Of a stretch of DNA of 64,000 nucleotides, positions 45,418 through 53,419 are shown piece after piece; the first letter of the stretch is position 1, and the number at the start of each line of letters is the position of its first letter. Position numbers and translations under genes: made by a program. The notes under the pieces are model-generated. The model ran no database searches, was not told where the DNA came from, and saw only the letters and a list, made by a program, of their open reading frames with translations. This DNA comes from Paramylibacter ulvae (GTDB lineage: Bacteria; Pseudomonadota; Alphaproteobacteria; Rhodobacterales; Rhodobacteraceae): contig NZ_BMZF01000011.1 of assembly GCF_014652655.1 (NCBI RefSeq), positions 34,082 through 98,081 on the forward strand, read 5' to 3'.

Positions 45418-47808
45418 ATGCGCCGCACCATCACTGGAATTTTTGCGCTCATCACATTTGTGATGCTAAGCGCGAGCGTTTTTGCACAAAACGCACCCGT
45501 TACGTTTGATCTTGAAAAATTTCGCGAAACGGCCACGCGTGCCGAAACAATTTTGCAAAATGACGAAACGACCAATCAAACATTGGAAGAAATGCGTGCA
45601 ACGCTTTCAACATTTCGTTCGCAATCTTTGGCCGAACAGGAAACGCGGGCAGGGCGCGTATCAACGGTGCGCGAACAACTTGCCGTGTTGGGTGATCCAC
45701 CCGCCGAAGGGGAACCCGCAGAAACACCAGAGGTCGCAACGCGGCGCGACGAATTAAACGGTCAATTGGCCGAATTTCAAGCCCCATTGATTGTGGCTCA
45801 AGAGGCGTATCGCCGCGCTGGTTCGTTGATTGATCAGATCGATTCAATCATCCGTACACGCCAATCCGACACGTTGTTGCAATTGGGGCCATCGCCGTTG
45901 AACCCTAAACATTGGGCCACGGCAACCGTTGCAGAGCTTGATTATTTCAAGGGTATCTACGGCGAAGTTAAAGAAGCGTTCAGTGACGAACGCCGATCAA
46001 ATGCCCGCTTGTCAAATGCGCCTGCGACCATTGTTTTTGTTTTGCTGGGGTTGTTGTTGATATTCCCCGCATCGCGCTGGGTTTCACGCAAACTGGCCGA
46101 TACAACCGCCAAAGAACGCAATTCACGCCGCGCATTCTCCGCATTTTTGTTGTCCTTGGGATTGCTGATCGCACCAATGATCGGGTTTTTCCTGTTTGTG
46201 CGGGGTATTGAACTGGCCGATATATTGGGCGCGCGCGGTGATGCGTTAAGGGGGTATTTACCCTTTATTGGTTTGACCATTTTCGGCGCAATTTGGATTG
46301 CACGAAACCTATTTATTGCGGGCGGGCCTGGTGCGCAATTATTGAACATTGATCAATCGCGCCTGAAGGGTGGCAAACGCACGGTTTACGCGTTGGCCGC
46401 GGTGTTTGGATTAAACTATTTGATTGACGCTGGGCGCCAGACCGAAGATTGGCCCGCCGAAGTACCCGCCGTGATGCAATTTCCACTGATCGTGGCTGGT
46501 GCATTTGGGCTTTATATTTTGGCGCGTAAATTTCGCAATTATCGCGCAGGCATGACGTCAGAAGATTTGGCCACAGCGAATGAAACTTTGTCAGGGCGCA
46601 TTTCACGATTGCTGACGGGGTTTTGTACGATTGTCGCCTTTGTCGGCCCCGCCGTTGCCGCGATTGGATATATCAATTTGGGCGCAAATATCGTGTTTTC
46701 GACGCTATTATCGTTGGCATTGATTGCGACCCTGTTTTTGCTGTTTGCACTGTTGGTGAATATCCTTGAAACGTTTCAACGCAAACCCGTGGCATTGTCC
46801 GATGGCGAGGTTAGCCAAGGAACCGCAGGTGGGCTTTATAAATCGGCGGTTGGTTTTGCGCTGATCTGTTTGGCATTGCCAGTTTTGGCAATTATCTGGG
46901 GTGCGCGTGTAAGCGACATCAGCGATCTGTGGATACAGCTTCGCGAAGGTATTTCCATTGGCGACACACGGTTTTCCATTTCGGATTTCCTGTCATTCGT
47001 GCTGATCTTTTCCATTGGTTATACGTTGACGCGTTTGTTGCAATCCGCTCTGCGCACCAGTGTTTTGCCCAACACAACCATTGATGATGGGGCGCAAAAT
47101 GCGCTTGTCACGGGGCTTGGCTATATCGGGATATTCTTGGCGGCGTTGCTTGCGATCATGTCCACGGGGCTTGACCTATCCAATCTCGCGATTGTTGCTG
47201 GTGCATTATCTGTTGGTATCGGTTTTGGTTTGCAAACGATTGTGTCGAATTTTGTGTCTGGCATCATTTTGTTAATTGAACGCCCGATTAAACTGGGCGA
47301 TTGGGTCGAGGTTGGCGCGTTTTCGGGTTATGTGCGCAAAATTTCCGTGCGTTCCACCAGTGTTGAAACCTTTGATCGGGCGACTGTGATTATTCCGAAT
47401 GCCGATCTGATCGGGGGGACGGTTACAAACTGGACACATGGGAATAAACATGGTCGCGTGATTGTACCAATCGGTGTTGGCTATGGCAGTGACCCGCGCA
47501 AAATCGAAGAGATTTTATTTGAGATTGTCAAAGATCATCCAATGATCCTGAAATATCCAGCACCCAACGTGTTATTCCGCCGCTTTGGCGCGGATTCCCT
47601 GGATTTCGAAATCCGCGCGATTTTGCGTGATGTGAATAACATGATGTCGGTGGCATCTGATCTGAACTATGCAATTGCAGAACGCTTCAAAAACGAAGGC
47701 ATAGAAATTCCGTTTGCACAGCGTGATATCACCATCAAAAATTTGAGCGATTTACAAAAACCCGTTACCGCTAAAAAGACAACCAAAAAGACATCACCCA
47801 AGGCGTAA
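45418..47808 (+). CDS. Mechanosensitive ion channel of the MscS/MscK type (DUF3772)
   Basis: A 796-residue protein with a signal peptide (ending ASVFAQ), a periplasmic coiled-coil DUF3772 region (about 25-190), about ten membrane helices, and a C-terminal MscS channel domain. The pore helix with alternating Gly/Ala is AGALSVGIGFGLQTIVSNFVSG, followed by ERPIKLGDWVEVG and IIPNADLIGGTVTNW. It would open under membrane tension to release osmolytes. It starts nine bases after cysK. Confidence 0.92.
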   Translation: MRRTITGIFALITFVMLSASVFAQNAPVTFDLEKFRETATRAETILQNDETTNQTLEEMRATLSTFRSQSLAEQETRAGRVSTVREQLAVLGDPPAEGEPAETPEVATRRDELNGQLAEFQAPLIVAQEAYRRAGSLIDQIDSIIRTRQSDTLLQLGPSPLNPKHWATATVAELDYFKGIYGEVKEAFSDERRSNARLSNAPATIVFVLLGLLLIFPASRWVSRKLADTTAKERNSRRAFSAFLLSLGLLIAPMIGFFLFVRGIELADILGARGDALRGYLPFIGLTIFGAIWIARNLFIAGGPGAQLLNIDQSRLKGGKRTVYALAAVFGLNYLIDAGRQTEDWPAEVPAVMQFPLIVAGAFGLYILARKFRNYRAGMTSEDLATANETLSGRISRLLTGFCTIVAFVGPAVAAIGYINLGANIVFSTLLSLALIATLFLLFALLVNILETFQRKPVALSDGEVSQGTAGGLYKSAVGFALICLALPVLAIIWGARVSDISDLWIQLREGISIGDTRFSISDFLSFVLIFSIGYTLTRLLQSALRTSVLPNTTIDDGAQNALVTGLGYIGIFLAALLAIMSTGLDLSNLAIVAGALSVGIGFGLQTIVSNFVSGIILLIERPIKLGDWVEVGAFSGYVRKISVRSTSVETFDRATVIIPNADLIGGTVTNWTHGNKHGRVIVPIGVGYGSDPRKIEEILFEIVKDHPMILKYPAPNVLFRRFGADSLDFEIRAILRDVNNMMSVASDLNYAIAERFKNEGIEIPFAQRDITIKNLSDLQKPVTAKKTTKKTSPKA

Positions 47809-47864
47809 TCCTCGGGTGTTTTGGGGTTGATCACATGTTTTTGACAGTGTACATCACCCCTCAC

Positions 47865-47954
47865 GGACAGGTGGCCGAGTGGTCGAAGGCGCACGCCTGG
47901 AAAGTGTGTAGGCGGGTGACCGTCTCCAGGGTTCGAATCCCTGTCTGTCCGCCA
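47865..47954 (+). tRNA. tRNA-Ser (anticodon GGA)
   Basis: A class II tRNA with a long variable arm. The acceptor GGACAGG pairs with CTGTCC plus discriminator G, and the CCA end is encoded. The anticodon loop CTGGAAA gives anticodon GGA. The variable arm GTGTGTAGGCGGGTGACCGTC is typical of serine. A probable second mobile element starts directly downstream. I found no second copy of its 3' end in the window. Confidence 0.95.
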
Positions 47955-48180
47955 TAAAGCACATCTATATTATTGATTTTAAACAATTATTGTTTACTTT
48001 GGATTTTTCAGCCCCACATCTAGCCCCACATTGGTATTGCGCGGTTAGACTAAACAACTAGCTTCAGAGAAACCTGTTGCAATGCGCTGCAAACTGTAGC
48101 AGGTTGCCTCTTGTCGTCATATTGAACGGCATTCGTAAGTCGAAGCGCAAGATGTGCTTCCCTTCTTTTTCAAAAAAGAG

Positions 48181-48193
48181 CCCACGTCGTGGG
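48181..48193 (+). promoter_or_regulatory. Short perfect dyad before the HTH gene
   Basis: CCCACG-T-CGTGGG is an exact inverted repeat ending next to the GGAAGGGAA ribosome binding site of the gene at 48207. It may be an autoregulatory operator. Confidence 0.4.
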
Positions 48194-48206
48194 AAGGGAA
48201 ACATCT

Positions 48207-48557
48207 ATGTCTAAGACAGCAAAAACCCCCGATCTGTTTGAGTATAATAATTCTGCTGCTGTTAAGCCGCGTGCTGCTTTTGGCGAAAAAACGCCAATAT
48301 CATCGGAAAATCCACAACAGCCGTCAGCTGTAAAATCAAAACAATCGCCACTTACTGGCCCTATCTACTTGCGCGTCGAGAATGTTGCCGCGCGTTATGA
48401 TGTGTCTATTGCAACGATTTGGCGTTGGGCGAGTGAAACAGCGAATGTATTTCCCAAGCCCATTCAGTTGAGCAGGGGGACAACACGATGGTTGCTTGGT
48501 GAGTTGGAAAATTATGATGCGCAGTTGAAAGCGGATCGGGATGGTTCCAATGGCTAA
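48207..48557 (+). CDS. AlpA-like helix-turn-helix protein
   Basis: A 116-residue protein with a disordered, Ser/Pro/Lys-rich first half. The C-terminal MerR/AlpA-like HTH reads IYLRVENVAARYDVSIATIWRWA followed by FPKPIQLSRGTTRWLLGELENY. Such proteins recruit or regulate integrases. The ATG at 48207 is preceded by GGAAGGGAA. It overlaps the integrase start, so the two are translationally coupled, suggesting a recombination directionality or accessory role. Confidence 0.78.
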   Translation: MSKTAKTPDLFEYNNSAAVKPRAAFGEKTPISSENPQQPSAVKSKQSPLTGPIYLRVENVAARYDVSIATIWRWASETANVFPKPIQLSRGTTRWLLGELENYDAQLKADRDGSNG

Positions 48558-50163
48558 AAGAAATATGAAGAGATTGTTTAAGGCCAACCGCGTTTATAGC
48601 GTCAAGCAAGTCTGTGAAATATGTAGCGTGACCCAAAATACCGTATTGGGGTGGGTAAAGGCTGGATTGCATCCATCAGATCATATCAAGCCATATATGT
48701 TCCAAGGATCGATGCTCAAAGCGTTTTTTGATGTGCAGTCGAAACGAAATTCGAAGACATTACGAATAGGTGAATTCAAATGTTTCTCATGTCGCGGAGT
48801 CTTCTGGCCAACTGCGGAAGCGATTGAATATATGTTTTCAACTAATAATGGCAATGCACTCGTCAGGGCCTATTGTGACAGCTGCAAAACCTGCGCCACA
48901 AAGTTTTTGAATGCGACACAATGGGACAGTGTTCAAAAATGCAAAAACACGGGCGCTAGCCTAGATACAATAGACGAAGGAGAAGCAGATTTTAAGGCTA
49001 AAACAGGCATAATACAGACCAGTAGCGAGAATATTTTCTACTATTCGAATGATAGATTGCTGCATGGGTACATCGTTTTTATGGGCAAATATGCGACGAA
49101 AACGATAGATGCGCATCTTATTGCGATCCGAGATTTCGAACGATTTAGCAAGGGTGTCGCGTTCAAACAGATCACTCCGCAACTTGTTGCGCAATATCGA
49201 GAAGACCTTATTCAACGCGGGAGTGAAGTTGGCGAAGACGCGATTGGCAATTCGGCGATCCGACATCGCGCATCACAACTACGCTTATTCCTCACTTGGT
49301 TGCTTAAGCAAAAAGGGTATCGCAGCCTTGATCAGACTTTGCCAGAATATCTGGACCTTCCCAAAGCGCAGATGGCCAAAGTCAAGCCAGCAAAGGAGAA
49401 GGTTTATCCAACGCTATCGGAAGCAGAAGAGATGCTTCGATCCATGCCCAAGGCAACGCAGTTGGATCGCCGTCAACGCTCCGTTTTTGCCTGTGCTTTT
49501 TTAACAGGATTGCGTGCAAACGCACTGGCAGGTTTGCGGCACCGAGATGTGGATTTGCATAAAAGCATCTTTGTTCAAGATGGCACCAATGGGCGTGCAA
49601 AAAACGGCAAGAGCTACCGGGGACGGTTTTTCCCAGTTCCAGAAATATTTCTGAGTGTGTTCACGGAATGGGTCAATGAAATGGAAACGTTTGGAGCAAA
49701 TCGCGATGATGCTGTGTTTCCAACAAAGCAATCACTTATTCAAAATCGATCCCCTGGTGTTCAACCGCGCAAACCTTTTGAACCTCTAAAAGGTGCAGAT
49801 GTGGTTCGACAAGCATTCGCTGTGGCCAGCAAGAATACCAAAGATAGCTATCATCCACACAGCGCGCGTCACTGCTTGGCAGCGCTTGGATTTGAAAAAT
49901 GTCGGAGCGAAAAAGAAGTCAAGGCATGGTCTCAATGCTTGGGCCATGAAGATATTAAAATCACCCTTCGCCATTATGGTCAGTTGAAAGAGGAAACTCG
50001 TTTTGAAGTTATGGAAGGGATCGAAATGAACCGAGGTGAAACGGATGATGAGAAAGACTTGCTTCTAAAGTTCGCGCTGCATGAATTGCACGCAAGCGAT
50101 CCAGGTTATGAAAAAGCGAAAGCTCTGTACAATACGCGAATTGGAAGGCCTGGTGACAGGTAG
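48541..50163 (+). CDS. Unusual tyrosine recombinase with N-terminal HTH and Cys cluster
   Basis: A 540-residue recombinase. The catalytic domain has Arg325 (FLTGLRANALAGLR), HSARH at 440-444, His469 in CLGHED and Tyr479 in LRHYG, so the active site is complete. The core-binding part is around 165-265. Unlike common integrases, residues 18-60 form an HTH-like segment (YSVKQVCEICSVTQNTVLGWV), and five cysteines (81, 84, 112, 115, 118: KCFSC and YCDSCKTC) could bind zinc. It follows and overlaps the small HTH gene. A second ATG three codons in is an alternative start. Confidence 0.85.
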   Translation: MVPMAKRNMKRLFKANRVYSVKQVCEICSVTQNTVLGWVKAGLHPSDHIKPYMFQGSMLKAFFDVQSKRNSKTLRIGEFKCFSCRGVFWPTAEAIEYMFSTNNGNALVRAYCDSCKTCATKFLNATQWDSVQKCKNTGASLDTIDEGEADFKAKTGIIQTSSENIFYYSNDRLLHGYIVFMGKYATKTIDAHLIAIRDFERFSKGVAFKQITPQLVAQYREDLIQRGSEVGEDAIGNSAIRHRASQLRLFLTWLLKQKGYRSLDQTLPEYLDLPKAQMAKVKPAKEKVYPTLSEAEEMLRSMPKATQLDRRQRSVFACAFLTGLRANALAGLRHRDVDLHKSIFVQDGTNGRAKNGKSYRGRFFPVPEIFLSVFTEWVNEMETFGANRDDAVFPTKQSLIQNRSPGVQPRKPFEPLKGADVVRQAFAVASKNTKDSYHPHSARHCLAALGFEKCRSEKEVKAWSQCLGHEDIKITLRHYGQLKEETRFEVMEGIEMNRGETDDEKDLLLKFALHELHASDPGYEKAKALYNTRIGRPGDR

Positions 50164-50276
50164 AAAAGGGCGGAGAGTGAACATCTGACAGATTAAGTCA
50201 GGTAATTGCCAGAAACAATCAAAGCGGACATTCAATTTTAGAGGGCTGACATTTGTTTGATGTTTTAGCGTTATTA

Positions 50277-50301
50277 GGATATACAAATACAAAGTATATC
50301 C
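50277..50301. promoter_or_regulatory. VapB operator: 8-bp inverted repeat with 9-bp spacer
   Basis: GGATATAC and GTATATCC are exact complements separated by nine bases. They end 13 bases before the antitoxin start codon. Autorepression by the toxin-antitoxin complex through such a dyad is typical of vapBC operons. Confidence 0.7.
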
Positions 50302-50314
50302 ATAGGAGCATATT

Positions 50315-50542
50315 ATGCAGGTATCTAAATGGGGCAACAGTCTTGCGGTCCGCCTTCCTGCCAGCTTGATAAGGGAGCTGGGTTTAAAAGAAGGTGACAA
50401 GATCAACCTAAAAGGCAGCAAGTCTGATCTAATCGTGAAACGCCATCGTAGAGAGGATGAAATCCTCTCCGATCTGCGACGGTTTCGTGGCTCGCTGAAG
50501 AGCAGCGACAGGCTCAGCCGAGACGGTGCGAATGAGCGATAG
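50315..50542 (+). CDS. vapB: AbrB/MazE-fold antitoxin (VapB)
   Basis: A 75-residue antitoxin. The N-terminal swapped-hairpin AbrB domain reads MQVSKWGNSLAVRLPASLI followed by ELGLKEGDKINL. The C-terminal half (RREDEILSDLRRFRG) would wrap and inhibit the toxin. It overlaps vapC and is preceded by an AGGAG site and an inverted-repeat operator. Confidence 0.88.
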   Translation: MQVSKWGNSLAVRLPASLIRELGLKEGDKINLKGSKSDLIVKRHRREDEILSDLRRFRGSLKSSDRLSRDGANER

Positions 50543-50936
50543 GTTTATCGACACAAGTGTCATTCTTTATCTGCTCGAAGATAGTGACAAAGCAGATGTG
50601 GCGGAAGCAGTTCTATCAGGGGGCGGTGTCGTTAGCGTTCAAGTTTTGAACGAAGCCCTAGCAAATTGCCGTCGCAAGGCGAATATGAACTGGGATGAAG
50701 CCAGCATTTTTCTAAACGGTATTCAGGATCTATGTGACGTTTGCGATTTAACTGAAGACACCCATGTTCTCGGCCGTGCTTTAGGTGCCAAATATGGGTT
50801 TTCAGTGTACGACGCGATGATTGTCGCAGCAGCATTGACGAATGGTTGCACGGAGCTTTTGAGCGAGGATATGCAACATGGTCAAATCATTGAAGGAGGC
50901 CTTAAAATCCTAAACCCTTTTCGTGACAAAATGTGA
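50532..50936 (+). CDS. vapC: PIN-domain ribonuclease toxin (VapC)
   Basis: A 134-residue PIN-domain RNase. Metal-binding acidic residues are in FIDTSVILYLLEDSD (first Asp), the NEALANCRRK helix, and VYDAMIVAAALTNGCTELLSEDM (last Asp and Glu-Asp). Free VapC cleaves tRNA or rRNA and halts growth. The ATG at 50532 is chosen over a GTG two codons earlier. The gene overlaps vapB by 11 bases. On a mobile segment it may act as an addiction module. Confidence 0.9.
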   Translation: MSDRFIDTSVILYLLEDSDKADVAEAVLSGGGVVSVQVLNEALANCRRKANMNWDEASIFLNGIQDLCDVCDLTEDTHVLGRALGAKYGFSVYDAMIVAAALTNGCTELLSEDMQHGQIIEGGLKILNPFRDKM

Positions 50937-51042
50937 TCGAGAGTGTCTAGAATCGGTTTAACGTAGAAGTATTTTTCTATGTGGGCGGATAGCTGCCGTT
51001 CGCTGCAGGTGCAAAGTCGAGACGGTCTGTGTGAAAATTACT

Positions 51043-51159
51043 TGCACTGTAGATATTAGCGAACTCGCTAGCGTTGTTGGATTTTTGTCATCTGATGGTG
51101 AGGCATAAATCACGGGGCAAAACATCCGGGTAGATAGCGGCATTGTCCGTTCGGTTTAA
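51043..51159 (+). pseudogene. C-terminal remnant of a short-chain dehydrogenase
   Basis: In frame, the bases read DISELASVVGFLSSDGEA, then a stop (51106-51108), then ITGQNIRVDSGIVRSV and a second stop (51157-51159). This is the usual C-terminus of SDR enzymes, where the residue at the internal stop is normally an aromatic before ITGQ. No NAD-binding domain is present upstream, so the gene is truncated as well as interrupted. The rest of 50937-51226 shows no other feature. Confidence 0.65.
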
Positions 51160-51226
51160 TTTAAAAAAATAAACAGTTGGTCGCGCAGACGAATACCCTG
51201 CGGGCGATGTGATGAAGTGATCGCCC

Positions 51227-51961
51227 TTATGTTTTGGGAACGTCTTCGCGATTGACGATGCCTGTTGTCATAAGTTTGCGCTGATAACCATCACCGATGA
51301 ATAGTTTTGCATATCGTATGGGTGCGCCTGCGTGTTCACGCATCATGCTTTCGGCGCGCACTGGATCGCGCGAGCGGATCGCATCCCAAATGATGACATG
51401 TTGGGAATGCCCCACGGTCATGCGCAGCATTTCTGCCTGCGCCATCCCCTCGACTTCGGTGAATGCGCCAGGGGCGATAATTGGAATGTTTGCGATACGC
51501 TCCAAACTTTGGCCGACAAAATCGTTGCCACAGGTATCGACAATTGCCGAATGATAAATTTCATTGGCCTCTTGATAAACAGCAATTTCACGTTTTGTAA
51601 CCGCATCGCGGCTTATGATTGCTTCTGTCATTGCGATGGATTTTTCGATTGCAACGGTTGCTTCTTCTGATGGCCCCATTGATGCGAGCCGCCCTGCTGC
51701 AATGCCCTCTAGGACGCTGCGCACTTCGGTTGCTTTTTCCAAATCGGCAAAGCTAAACGGGCGGATTTTGTAACCGCGCCCTTCGAGTTTGATCAATAGA
51801 CCCTCAGATTCAAGCTGGCTGAGCGCGGAACGGGCAGGGGTGCGCGAAATTCCTAACAGATTTCCCGCACTGCTTTCTGTGATCCGCTCTGATATCGGAA
51901 GTTCGCCATTGACGATCATGCCGCGCAATTCGGTGACTGCGCTTTCTACTGCTGTGCTCAT
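51227..51961 (-). CDS. GntR-family (FCD) transcriptional regulator
   Basis: A 244-residue regulator. The winged HTH is readable as ERITESSAGNLLGISRTPARS followed by ALSQLESEGLLIKLEGRGYKI. The helical FCD effector domain includes YQEANEIYHSAIVDTCGN. It is divergent from the osmC-osmC-pobA-TRAP operon and probably controls it. Three GTATCC elements (near 51996, 52069 and, inverted, 52121) lie in the 223-base gap and may be its binding sites. Confidence 0.9.
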   Translation of the reverse strand: MSTAVESAVTELRGMIVNGELPISERITESSAGNLLGISRTPARSALSQLESEGLLIKLEGRGYKIRPFSFADLEKATEVRSVLEGIAAGRLASMGPSEEATVAIEKSIAMTEAIISRDAVTKREIAVYQEANEIYHSAIVDTCGNDFVGQSLERIANIPIIAPGAFTEVEGMAQAEMLRMTVGHSQHVIIWDAIRSRDPVRAESMMREHAGAPIRYAKLFIGDGYQRKLMTTGIVNREDVPKT

Positions 51962-52184
51962 AACGATCCTCTAACAAGGGTATATGCACCCTTTTGTATC
52001 CGTATTCTACGTTTTTTACCGAAAAAGCTGCTGTTATGTCAAATTATGCATCCGTAATTGACTAACGTATCCATTAATGCTACGAATCGAATGAGTTTAG
52101 CGCCGTGAGGTGCAAAAGGGATACGAAAATGACGTTTTTGTCGTTTCCGCAGAACGTGGACGCGTCTGTTTTGGGAGGATTTGC

Positions 52185-53402
52185 ATGCCGTTAGGTGAAA
52201 ATAAAATATCGGATAGCGGTTTGTCGTTAATCTGCGAGGTTACAAATTTTGAAACGCTTGGAGTGGGCGTACCGCAATTGCGACGCGGCGATGCGCTTCG
52301 CACGTTGGTGACATCGTTATCGGGGTTTCAAAAAGAGGCGTTGGTATCATCGCGCCGATCAGGCCAAACATGGCGCATGGTGTCTGATGAGGGCAAATAT
52401 TTGAACGGATATGATGCTGCGCCACCGCCGTTATCATATCTGACGGTGGGAATGATTGCGTCATACATGAATGAAATCACCGCGTTGGCCGCGCGAAATG
52501 ATATCGCCATACGTCACCTGAAATTAACTCTGGATAACTATTACACGATGACTGGCTCGATGCAAAAACGCACAATGGTCGGTGGGGCAGAGCCCGTTGA
52601 ATTACAGGTCGAAATTGATTGCGATTTGTCTGGTGGCGCATTGAGCGAATTTTTGATGAATGCGGTTCATGCATCGCCGTTGAACGGATTGATGCGCGGT
52701 AAGCATGATAGCCTGTTTAACCTGTCGCGCAACGGTACGGAGCTGACCCCGAAAAAGGTTGCGAAACTGGATGCGGAAATGTTGCCGAATCCAAATGATG
52801 CGGCGCAAAAAGTGCAGGTAACAGCACCAAGCGAAAATTTGTTAACCCATATCGGATTGACGGTCAAAAAGATCGTCTCGGGTGGCACAGAAAAAGCGGC
52901 ATCATCATTGTCCGAACATCAAGACCGCCGTTTGAATATCGCAGCGGTTGCGACATTGCGCGATGATGGAATGAAGGAAATCCGACAGCAGCTTTATTCG
53001 CCACATGGCAAGGAATGGTTGTTTTTATCAGAAGAAGGCAAAGTTGATGGCGGTAAAGGGCGCGCACCTGATGCCGCGAGCTATATTTCCGCTGGCATCG
53101 GGTTTTGTTTCATGACCCAGTTTGGCCGCCTTGTGCCAATGCTCAAACTTGATTTGCCAGAATATCAAATCATCCAAGATACTCATTTCAGTTTGGGTGG
53201 TGCATCTGGCGGTACGGGTAAAGCAGGCGAGGCGGATCCAGTTGAAACGCATGTTTATCTTACCACACAAGAAAGCGATGACGTCGCGCGCGAAATGCTC
53301 GATCTAAGCGAGCAAACATGCTTCCTACATGCATTTTGCAGAACCGATTTAAAAACAAAACTGAAGACGCTGCAAATAACGCCGCTGCATGCTGCACAAT
53401 AG
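52185..53402 (+). CDS. Double-domain OsmC-like protein, copy 1
   Basis: A 405-residue protein made of two OsmC-like halves. The first half (about 35-180) has the OsmC helix YDAAPPPLSYLTVGMIASYM but no cysteine at either active position. The second half (about 245-390) retains them: Cys308 in GIGFCFMTQ and Cys379/Cys385 in SEQTCFLHAFCRTD. OsmC/Ohr proteins reduce organic peroxides or bind thiol-linked adducts; the role of this long form is unknown. A GGGAGG site precedes the ATG. It is the first gene of an operon with a paralogue, a PobA-like hydroxylase and a TRAP transporter. Confidence 0.8.
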   Translation: MPLGENKISDSGLSLICEVTNFETLGVGVPQLRRGDALRTLVTSLSGFQKEALVSSRRSGQTWRMVSDEGKYLNGYDAAPPPLSYLTVGMIASYMNEITALAARNDIAIRHLKLTLDNYYTMTGSMQKRTMVGGAEPVELQVEIDCDLSGGALSEFLMNAVHASPLNGLMRGKHDSLFNLSRNGTELTPKKVAKLDAEMLPNPNDAAQKVQVTAPSENLLTHIGLTVKKIVSGGTEKAASSLSEHQDRRLNIAAVATLRDDGMKEIRQQLYSPHGKEWLFLSEEGKVDGGKGRAPDAASYISAGIGFCFMTQFGRLVPMLKLDLPEYQIIQDTHFSLGGASGGTGKAGEADPVETHVYLTTQESDDVAREMLDLSEQTCFLHAFCRTDLKTKLKTLQITPLHAAQ

Positions 53403-53419
53403 ATAGGACCACAAATATC

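Larger units (their letters stand above)
47955..51160. mobile_element. Probable second integrated element or island downstream of tRNA-Ser
   Basis: The segment begins right after a tRNA 3' end. It holds an HTH protein, an integrase, a VapBC toxin-antitoxin pair and a decayed SDR gene before core genes resume. No duplicated tRNA end was found, so the right border is approximate and the element may be a remnant. The first 250 bases contain no gene but include two close copies of AGCCCCACAT near 48010. Confidence 0.45.
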
